Below, piece by piece: positions 20,403 to 28,900 of a stretch of DNA of 64,000 nucleotides; positions within the stretch are counted from its first letter, which is position 1, and each line of letters opens with the position of its first letter. Location of the stretch: assembly GCA_016927905.1 (NCBI GenBank), contig JAFGLW010000024.1, positions 81,950 through 145,949 on the forward strand. Reading direction: 5' to 3'. This DNA is from a candidate division CSSED10-310 bacterium (GTDB taxonomy: Bacteria > CSSED10-310 > JAFGJC01). The position numbers were made by a program, and so were the translations under genes. The notes under the pieces were generated by a model. The model saw only the letters and a program-made list of their open reading frames with translations. It was not told where the DNA came from and searched no databases.

Positions 20403-20570
20403 CTTCCATTCCCTCTCAAAACGTTGGAAAAAACGAAGATTATCAGGGGGTTAGAGTCGGGTCAAGACTTGACACCAAACCGGTCAGGTGATATGAAACA
20501 ACGTCGTTCGCGACAGACTTTGGGAAAACATGCTTTGCGGTCAAAATGCTGGAAAACGAGGAGCTGCCTT

Positions 20571-23531
20571 ATGAACAATAGCTACGCGGAATCAAAAGAC
20601 ATCGCTCGAATCTCCATCCGACTGGACTGGAAAATGGCGCTGTGGGCGTTCTTGTTCCTGTTCATCCTGTTGACCCGGTTTCACCATCTTGGGGATAAAC
20701 CCTTCCATCACGACGAAAGTCTTTATGCCAAGTACATCTGGAATTTTCACGTGGGAATGGGTTACGAATACGATCCCATGCAGCATGGACCTTTCATGTT
20801 CCACATGCAGCAGATTCCCCTGTTTCTTTTTGGCGTCAACAACTACACAATTCGCATCCTCCCGGCGGTCACCGGGATCGCCCTGACGCTCGCTTTTTTT
20901 CTCATGCGTCGAAGACTCGGGGAGGGCGTTGCCCTGATGGCGGGATGGTTGTACGCAATCAATCCCGTGTTCATGTACTTCCAGCGGTTTTTAAGGCACG
21001 ATCCGTTTTTCTCGCTCTTCACCATCTTGATCTTCTTTTTCCTGCTGCTTTGGTTTCAGGACAGGAAACCCTGGCAGGCATACTCCCTGGCCGCTTCCCT
21101 GTGCATCCTGTACTGCATAAAGGAAAACGCGTTTGTCCAATTCCTGATTATTTTTTCCTTCGTCGTGATGAAGGTGTTGACGGATTTCTTCGATAAAAGA
21201 AAGGGAATGCGCGACCGGTTCAAATCGATTCCTGAAAACGCTAATCGCTATCCATACGTGACCAAGTTGTGGATTTTCGTGGCTTTATGCGGCGTTTCAT
21301 TCGTTCTGTACGCTATCGGAAACCAATGGTTGAAAGCCAGCTTCGCGAACTGGGAGAAAACCGTCCAGTACTACTGGTATGCCTGTTTCCTGTTGTATTT
21401 TGTGTTCACCGCATTCATGGTGATGCGGGGTGAACGGGTTCGCAAGAACCAGGTAACCAAACCGATGCTGGGATTTCAGCCGGGATTTTTCACGGACAGC
21501 CATGTTTTCGCTCTGAGTCTTCTGATATTCGTGAGTATTTTCATTTTGCTGTATACGACGTTTTTCACCAACCTGAAGGGATTCTGGGGCGGTATTTACA
21601 AATGGTACACCTACTGGCTCCATCAGCATTCCATCGCCCGGATCCGTGGACCCTTCCACTATTATCACCACCAGATGTTGATCTATGCCTTCATCCCGTT
21701 CTCCATCGTCCTGATCGGACTGATCAGCCGGACCATGCAGAAAACCAGATACATCATTTCCAGCGCCTATATCATCCTGTTTATCCTGGCGCTGATCGTA
21801 GCCAAAAAATCGTCTTCCCCCTGGCCGTTCACAAACCAGGATCTTTTCACAAACGAGCATCTCGTTTTCGCGGCATTTATTTTCGTGGCGGGCGCATATT
21901 GCGTGATGACATACCTGAAGGAACGGGCTTATACCAAGGCGTTTCTGAGCTGGTGGACCCTGCTGGCATATCTGATTTATTCATATCTCCAGGAGAAAGT
22001 TCCATGGTTGACCATGCACATCATCACCCCCATGATTCTGCTCGCGGCCATTTTCTTAGTTGAAATCTTCACCGACAAGAGCCTTAAATGGCAGCGGCAG
22101 GCCATGATTGGTCTGTTTGCCTTAATGGTGATGTATTCCATGCACACCGCGTTCATGCTCTGCTGGTACCATGAAGCGGATCCAACCGAACAGATGGTCT
22201 ACGTGCAAACCACCTACGACGTGCCCAGAATACTGGATGAAATCGATGAAATGGCTTTCTGGACCAACGAGGGAACCGATCTTCCGCTGGCGATCGACGG
22301 GCATGCAACTTGGCCGTTCTACTGGTATTTGAGAGACTGGAAGAACATAATCTATAACAAACAGGTTGATCCCAACCGGCATGTCATGGTGATCTGCAAC
22401 TGGGAAGACCGGCATGCACTCGCCGAGAAACTCGGGGACAATTTCATTCCCAGACGATACGGACTGAGAGCCTGGTATCTGCCCAAACGCTCCGACCTGA
22501 CCTCGGGCGATGCCCTTCGGAACGCATGGCGCTGGGTTCTGCTGCGGGAACGATTCAAACCCAGCCTGTACGGGACACAGGACATCTGCATGTTAGTCCG
22601 AAAGGATCTGGCCAAATTTTCCAAAGGCATCGATATCGGGGAAGCTCCGGTAAAAGTCAAAAAGCAGGCGCCGCCCCCCAAAGCTGCCGCGATGGTGGAC
22701 AACATCCTGGAAATCGGGCGGTTTGGTTCCGGGAAAGGCCAGTTCAACGAACCCAAGGGAATCACTGTTGACAAGGAAGGTAACATCTACGTGGCCGACA
22801 GTAAAAATGCCCGGATCCAGAAGTTTTCTCCCGGCGGGGAGGTTCTGACCACATGGGGCGTGTATGGCGAGGGGGAAGGGCAGTTCAACAGCCCAACCGG
22901 TGTCACCGCAGATTCCAGGGGATTCATCTATGTCGCGGATACCTGGAATCACCGGATACAGAAATTCGATTCGGATGGGAAATTCATCTTCGCATTCGGC
23001 GACTCCTCCATTTTCTGGGCTCCCAAAGACCTGAAAGTCGATGATGAGGGGTTCATCTATGTGGTGAATACCGGATTCCACCGCATTCAGAAATTTACCC
23101 GGAACGGCCAGCAGATCTGGTCGGTCGGAACCAAAGGAATCGATTCCACCCAGTTCACCGAACCGGTCGGGATCGACGTCGATTCTGTGGGCCGCCTTTA
23201 CATCGCCGACACGGGTAATCAGCGGGTGTCCGTTTACGACAAGGACGGTCACCTGTTGAAATCATTCCCGGTCTATGGGTGGGAATACTTCTACACCGAA
23301 CCGTTTGTCACCGTCGATACTCAAAACGACCTGATCTATCTGACCGACTCCCGGAACAACAAAATACAGGTGTTCGATATGAACGGCGAATTCAAGAATT
23401 TCTGGGGCAAGGAGGGTCTCGCGGGCGGTCAGTTCAAATTGCCCATCGGGATCACTTGTCACAATGGAAAATTATATGTGTCGGAAGTGGGAAACCATCG
23501 GGTGCAGGTGTTCGAGAGCGGAATTCAATAA
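20571..23531 (+). CDS. Agl23-like (TIGR03663-type) polytopic GT-C protein with C-terminal six-bladed NHL propeller
   Basis: Track ORF starts at 19518, but that extension is antisense to folD; in-frame ATG 20571. 'DKPFHHDESLYAKYIWNFHVGMGYEYDPMQHGPFMFHM' matches the Agl23-type family; six NHL blades 22701-23528. Confidence 0.85.
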   Translation: MNNSYAESKDIARISIRLDWKMALWAFLFLFILLTRFHHLGDKPFHHDESLYAKYIWNFHVGMGYEYDPMQHGPFMFHMQQIPLFLFGVNNYTIRILPAVTGIALTLAFFLMRRRLGEGVALMAGWLYAINPVFMYFQRFLRHDPFFSLFTILIFFFLLLWFQDRKPWQAYSLAASLCILYCIKENAFVQFLIIFSFVVMKVLTDFFDKRKGMRDRFKSIPENANRYPYVTKLWIFVALCGVSFVLYAIGNQWLKASFANWEKTVQYYWYACFLLYFVFTAFMVMRGERVRKNQVTKPMLGFQPGFFTDSHVFALSLLIFVSIFILLYTTFFTNLKGFWGGIYKWYTYWLHQHSIARIRGPFHYYHHQMLIYAFIPFSIVLIGLISRTMQKTRYIISSAYIILFILALIVAKKSSSPWPFTNQDLFTNEHLVFAAFIFVAGAYCVMTYLKERAYTKAFLSWWTLLAYLIYSYLQEKVPWLTMHIITPMILLAAIFLVEIFTDKSLKWQRQAMIGLFALMVMYSMHTAFMLCWYHEADPTEQMVYVQTTYDVPRILDEIDEMAFWTNEGTDLPLAIDGHATWPFYWYLRDWKNIIYNKQVDPNRHVMVICNWEDRHALAEKLGDNFIPRRYGLRAWYLPKRSDLTSGDALRNAWRWVLLRERFKPSLYGTQDICMLVRKDLAKFSKGIDIGEAPVKVKKQAPPPKAAAMVDNILEIGRFGSGKGQFNEPKGITVDKEGNIYVADSKNARIQKFSPGGEVLTTWGVYGEGEGQFNSPTGVTADSRGFIYVADTWNHRIQKFDSDGKFIFAFGDSSIFWAPKDLKVDDEGFIYVVNTGFHRIQKFTRNGQQIWSVGTKGIDSTQFTEPVGIDVDSVGRLYIADTGNQRVSVYDKDGHLLKSFPVYGWEYFYTEPFVTVDTQNDLIYLTDSRNNKIQVFDMNGEFKNFWGKEGLAGGQFKLPIGITCHNGKLYVSEVGNHRVQVFESGIQ

Positions 23532-23550
23532 TCGGTGTTTTTAGGGGATC

Positions 23551-23583
23551 GACAATCCGGTTGTCTGACACCGGGTTCCGGTG
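23551..23583. other. Two tandem inverted repeats in the intergenic region
   Basis: GACAA-TCCGG-TTGTC (23551-23565) and CACCGG-GTT-CCGGTG (23569-23583). Confidence 0.4.
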
Positions 23584-23608
23584 ATCCTGAAGGAAGGAAA
23601 CAGGTTAC

Positions 23609-25960
23609 ATGATTGAAATCATGCTTTGGTGGATGGTCATCACCGTCACCGGCCTGATCGCGCTCCCACTGGCTCGAAGATTCTTCAGGAGTTATCCGGA
23701 CCAAGGCTACATCCTGTCAAAAGCTTTCGGATTATGTCTTCTGAGCTTCGTCAACTGGATCCTGTCCAGCCTGCATATCCTGAAGTTCAGCCCGCTGTCC
23801 GTCCTGGTATCCATGAGTCTGATTCTCCTTGGTTCCTGGTTTCTCAAGAAAGAATCTCTTGCCGATATCGGCCAATTCTTTACCGGGCAGAAACGGGTCG
23901 TTTGGGTCTCGGAAATCGTATTTCTGGCGGCATTTGCCCTGTTTGCCTTTATCCGCATGTGCAATCCGGATATCGCGTCGACGGAAAAAATGCCGGATTT
24001 CGCCTTTTTGACCGGCATCATCAACAGCGGCTATTTCCCGCCCAAGGATCCCTGGTTTCTGGGGGAAACAATCAACTACTTCTATTACGGGCATTATCAG
24101 ATCGCCCTGTTGACTAAATTGACCGGTATCGCTCCCCAGATCGGTTTCAACCTGGGAATCGCCTTCCTTTTCGCCATTACCCTGACTACCGCATTCGGCG
24201 TCACATACGGCTTGACCCGAAACTTGAAATACGGATTTCTGGGAGGTCTTTTTGTGGCATTCATCGGCAACCTGGACGGGATCAATCAGCTGCTGTCGAA
24301 AGTAGTGCTGGGACCCGAAAAATTTTACCCGTTCACCTGGTTCAACTGGTGGATGAGTTCCCGGGTGATTGTCCGGGAAGGAGTGGATATCACCATCAAC
24401 GAATTCCCTTTCTGGAGTTATATCCTGGGCGATCTTCACGCCCATGTAAACGTAGTGCCGTTTTCTCTTTTGGTACTGGGCATCATCCTGGAATTGATGC
24501 GGGGCGGCGGCGACGGTCTGGGAGTCATCGGGCGGGGAAAGGAGTTTTATTTCCGGATCATCATCGCGGCCGTTGCTCTGGGTGCGATTCCGGCGGCCAA
24601 CACCTGGGATATGCCAACATATTTCGGATTGATGGCCGCGGCTTTGATCTTTGAGCGTCAATTCACCCGAAAATTTCCGGTAACATCGTATTTGGGATTC
24701 CTGCTCACTCCGTTCCGGGAACTTATCGACCGATGGAACAACCCGCCGGAACTAACCAAAGATCGAAACGGTTCCTTGTTCTGGAGCCGTTGGGGACTGA
24801 CATTGACCGCCGTTTTTCTGCTTATCGGAATAGCGCTTCTTCTGTATTGTCCCTATTATCAAAATTTCCAGCCCAAGGGCACCCAGGGTATCAGACTGGT
24901 CGATCCCATCCAGCGGACCCTGTGGGACGATTTCCTCACCATCTACGGATTTTTCTTTTTCTGCGTACTGTCGCTGATCCTGTACCTGTTGAAAGAACGC
25001 ATAATGAAGGTTTCACCCCGCCTGATGCCGCTTTTGGTTGGATCCCTCATCACCGGGTACATCATAACCTTCCTTGTTTTTCAGACGTTCATGGTGGCTT
25101 TCTGCATAATCGTTCTGGGATTGCTTTTGGCACTCCCGTTTTCCCAGGACGATCCCGAAAAACTGGAAAAATTCTTCGCTCTCTCACTGTTTGCTACTGC
25201 TCTGCTGATTCTTCTGGGATGCGAATTCTTTTATATCAAGGATGCTTACGGGAAAACACTGGAACGGCAAAATACCATTTTCAAATTCTATTATCAGGCA
25301 TGGGTGTTCTGCGGAATTTCATCGGCCTATGCGGTTTACCGATTCAGCGAGATTGTTAAAGAACGCTGGAAATTGACCTGGGACATGGTGTACAGGGTCC
25401 TTTTCGTTGCCACGCTGGCGTTTCCGGTTTTCGGGACAACAGTCAAATGTAATCATTTCGCAGCTTTGAAGGATAATACACCCTACGCCAAGGCGACGCT
25501 TGACGGCATATGGTATATGTCCTGGCGTTATAAGGGAGATTACCAGACCATTCAATATCTTCGAAAACACGCTAAACCCGAGGAAACCGTCCTGGAAGCT
25601 ACCGGACCGGCGTTTTCGCATTATGGGCGGATATCCGCATCCACAGGCATGTACACGCTGATCGGATGGGCGAATCATGAGAATATCTGGCGGGACGGGT
25701 CCTGGCAAATGGTCAATAAGAGGGTCAACGATGTCCGAACAATCTATTCAACTTCCGATATCAACCTGGCCGGACAGCTCCTGAATGAATACGGCATCGA
25801 TTACGTTTACGTGGGGATGCTGGAACGAGAGCAGTATCCCAATGCCGATTTCGACAAGTTCGCCTCCTTCATGACGAAGCTTCTCGATGTGGAAGATTCC
25901 GATGGGAAAATGACATATCTGTACCGTGCAAACCCGCAATCATCCACGCGGGAGGATTAA
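23609..25960 (+). CDS. DUF2298 (Chlor_Arch_YYY) membrane protein
   Basis: 'YFPPKDPWFLGETINYFYYGHYQIALLTKLTGI' YYY motif, many TMs. Confidence 0.88.
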   Translation: MIEIMLWWMVITVTGLIALPLARRFFRSYPDQGYILSKAFGLCLLSFVNWILSSLHILKFSPLSVLVSMSLILLGSWFLKKESLADIGQFFTGQKRVVWVSEIVFLAAFALFAFIRMCNPDIASTEKMPDFAFLTGIINSGYFPPKDPWFLGETINYFYYGHYQIALLTKLTGIAPQIGFNLGIAFLFAITLTTAFGVTYGLTRNLKYGFLGGLFVAFIGNLDGINQLLSKVVLGPEKFYPFTWFNWWMSSRVIVREGVDITINEFPFWSYILGDLHAHVNVVPFSLLVLGIILELMRGGGDGLGVIGRGKEFYFRIIIAAVALGAIPAANTWDMPTYFGLMAAALIFERQFTRKFPVTSYLGFLLTPFRELIDRWNNPPELTKDRNGSLFWSRWGLTLTAVFLLIGIALLLYCPYYQNFQPKGTQGIRLVDPIQRTLWDDFLTIYGFFFFCVLSLILYLLKERIMKVSPRLMPLLVGSLITGYIITFLVFQTFMVAFCIIVLGLLLALPFSQDDPEKLEKFFALSLFATALLILLGCEFFYIKDAYGKTLERQNTIFKFYYQAWVFCGISSAYAVYRFSEIVKERWKLTWDMVYRVLFVATLAFPVFGTTVKCNHFAALKDNTPYAKATLDGIWYMSWRYKGDYQTIQYLRKHAKPEETVLEATGPAFSHYGRISASTGMYTLIGWANHENIWRDGSWQMVNKRVNDVRTIYSTSDINLAGQLLNEYGIDYVYVGMLEREQYPNADFDKFASFMTKLLDVEDSDGKMTYLYRANPQSSTRED

Positions 25961-25963
25961 TCC

Positions 25964-28900
25964 ATGGAGTCTGACGTGCTGCCGGAAATACCACGGAAAA
26001 AAACAAACCGGAACTGGCTTCTTTTTCTCATCCTGATCGCCGGAACAACCTTTCGATTTTACGGAATCCGGTGGGGCATGCCAAGTTTTTTCCATCCGGA
26101 CGAACGGCAGATCATGTTCAAAGTCAACGATATATCCTGGAACGATCTTAATCCCCATTTCTTTGCCTATGGATCATTACCCATCTATGTGCTGAAAGGA
26201 ACCGTCACCGGCCTGGACCGCGTCAACCGGTTTGTTGTGGACGCAGCCAGGAAAATGGAACTGGACGCGAAGAAGGTCTCCCGGGTGAGGGAATGGTTTC
26301 CGCCAATGAATCATTTTCGGGGGCAGACCCTGACCGGGCGGGCCTTGTCCGCAATCGTATCAATCTGGACGATCGTTGTTCTTTTTTATCTGGGCAGGCT
26401 GATGTACCAGAAAAAAATCGCGCTGATTGCCGCAGCCCTGTTTTCGTTCAGCGTGTTGTCGATTCAGCAGTCTCATTTCTATGTCGTGGACGGTCCGCAG
26501 ACATTTCTGGTGGTCTGTGCAATCTATTTCATGGTCCGTATGGCCGTCGGGGACCGGGCAAGGGATTATTATTATTCTGGATTATTTATCGGTCTGGCGA
26601 TGTCCACAAAATTCAGCAGCCTGCCCATTTACATCGCGTATGCTTTCGCACACTTTCTGGCTTTGGTTCACGGGAACCGGAAAGGATTCACCCATTGGCT
26701 TCATCTTATCGGCGGCGCTCTCCTGTCGGTCGCGGTCATGACAGCCGGGATGCCTTACTGGATTCTGGATCACGAGAAATGGTGGCGGGACATACAGGAA
26801 CAATCGCGAATGGTCCGGGGAACGGCCCGGCTACCGTATACCATCCAATATGAAAATACTGCACCGTTCTGGTATCTGATTAAGAACATGGCCATTTGGT
26901 CTCTGGGTTTACCGTTCGGGATGGCGGCTTTCGCCGGTTTCGCCGTGGCCATACGCAGGTTTTTCGTTCAGACAAAAGATCTTGGCAATCAGGTCCTGCT
27001 TGCCTATGTGGTACCCATATTCATCGTCAACAGCCTGTTTCAGGTCAAGTTCCTCCGATATACACTGCCTTTGCTGCCGTTTTTTGCCCTGTTCGCCGCC
27101 AAAATGCTGTTCGATCTTCAGAAACGACACCGGATGCGCACACCGGCGAAGATACTCACCATCGTCGTACTGACCGGGACACTCATCTGGGCAATCGCAT
27201 ATACCACGGTATACCGGTATCCAAATACCCGGATCGAAGCTTCGAGCTGGGTTTATCAAAACATACCCTCCGGCGCACACATTCTTCTGGAAAGCAACTG
27301 GGACGACGCGCTCCCCGTGGGAACCCCCGATGGTAATCCCAGCGTATACACAACCAAAAAACTGGAGATTTACAGGGAACCGGAAAACGAGCGCAAGGCC
27401 GGGGAGATGGCGGAAATGCTGGAATGGGGGGATGTAATCATTCTGCCGTCCAAACGGCACTATGGGTCGGTTCTGAGGATTCCCGAACGGTTCCCGGTTT
27501 CGGGGAATTTTTACCGATCCCTGTTTGCTGAACGGCTGGGTTACCGGTATGTCAGGTGTTTCACTTCGCCGCCCCGACTGGGAAGGCTGAAATTCGAGGA
27601 CGACCTGGCGGACGAGAGTTTCCGGGTGTACGACCATCCCAAAGTGGCGATATTCCAGAAGGAAACCGCTCTGACCCGGGACCAGATCCTGCCGTATCTT
27701 CTGAATCCGCCTCCTGAAATCGCGGAAATAACTTACGAGGATATTCTCAGGGCTGTTCCTCCGGATGCAGTCGGCTCCAGAATTTCCTTCCCGGTTATCC
27801 GATGGCTGATCATCCTGGAAATCCTGGGTATCATGGTGTTTCCGACCGCTTTCCTGATTTTCCACCGGTTCAATCACCGGGGATATCCACTGAACAAAAC
27901 AATCGGCCTGATCACGGCGGGATATATCTGCTGGCTGATCCCCAGTCTGAAATGGGTGCCGTTCACCCGGACATTTCTGTTTCTGGTGATCGTTCTTTTC
28001 CTGGCGGCGAATTGCATGCTCTATATGCGGCACCGGCAGGCGATTCATCATTTCGTCAAGCAATATTGGTGGTCGATTGCAGGTTATGAGCTGCTTTTTG
28101 CGGCGGTGTTCGGGCTGTTTGTTTTTTTGAAAAGTTACAATCCCGATATATTCTGGAGCGAAAGTTCGATGGATTTCGGTTTCGTCAATTCCATCCTCAG
28201 ATCAGATTATTTTCCTCCGCATGATCCCTGGATAGAAGGCGAACCGATCAATTACTACTATTACGGGCATTATCTGGCCGCTTTCATGACGCGTCTGGCG
28301 GGAATCGAATCCAGCTACGGATACAACCTGTTCTTCGCCACAATCCCCGCCCTGGTGGCGCTGGCGGTAGCCTCCATACTCATCAGCCTGACCCGGCGCT
28401 TGTGGGCGGGTGTCCTGGGCGTCCTGTTCACCATAGTAATCGGCAATCTGGACGGCGTGGCTCAGATGGCCCAGATATGGAGCCGGATTCCCAAAACATC
28501 GGGCCTGTTCCCGGCTGCCGGGATATTCCGGGATTTTGTGGGCAGTTTCCTGGTTCTGGGTCGCTCGGAAGTGCATTTCAGGTTCTTCAGATCCGCCCAC
28601 GAGTTGATCCGGCCGACAGTTCATGAATTTCCATATTGGAGTTACAATTTCATGGACCTTCACGCCCACACAATCGCCACATTAATATCGTCTCTCGTCC
28701 TGGTATTCCACCTGGTGCTGTTCCGCAACCGGAAGAAGGGATTCGGTATTTTCGGCACCGGCATCACCCGGTACCTGACTCTGGGTGTCCTGTCCATCGC
28801 CCTGGGCGCTCTGATCCCCACCAACAGCTGGGATTTTCCCACACATTGCCTGGTCATATTCCTGATATTGAATTTCATGCCGCTCGAAAAACCGGCCGGT

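Noticed and set aside
20459-20476. GGGTCAAGACTTGACACC near the start of the glycan locus, similar to the right-edge repeat end
   Set aside because: Only about 8 nt match the start of the 63897 repeat; a short palindrome alone is not enough to call a second element.
19518-20570. N-terminal 351-codon extension of the Agl23-like ORF
   Set aside because: Overlaps folD on the opposite strand and has low-complexity antisense-like composition; ATG 20571 begins a normal TM-protein N-terminus.
26909-28063. 384-aa ORF on - strand
   Set aside because: Antisense to the well-supported 1,776-aa gene; no recognisable motifs.
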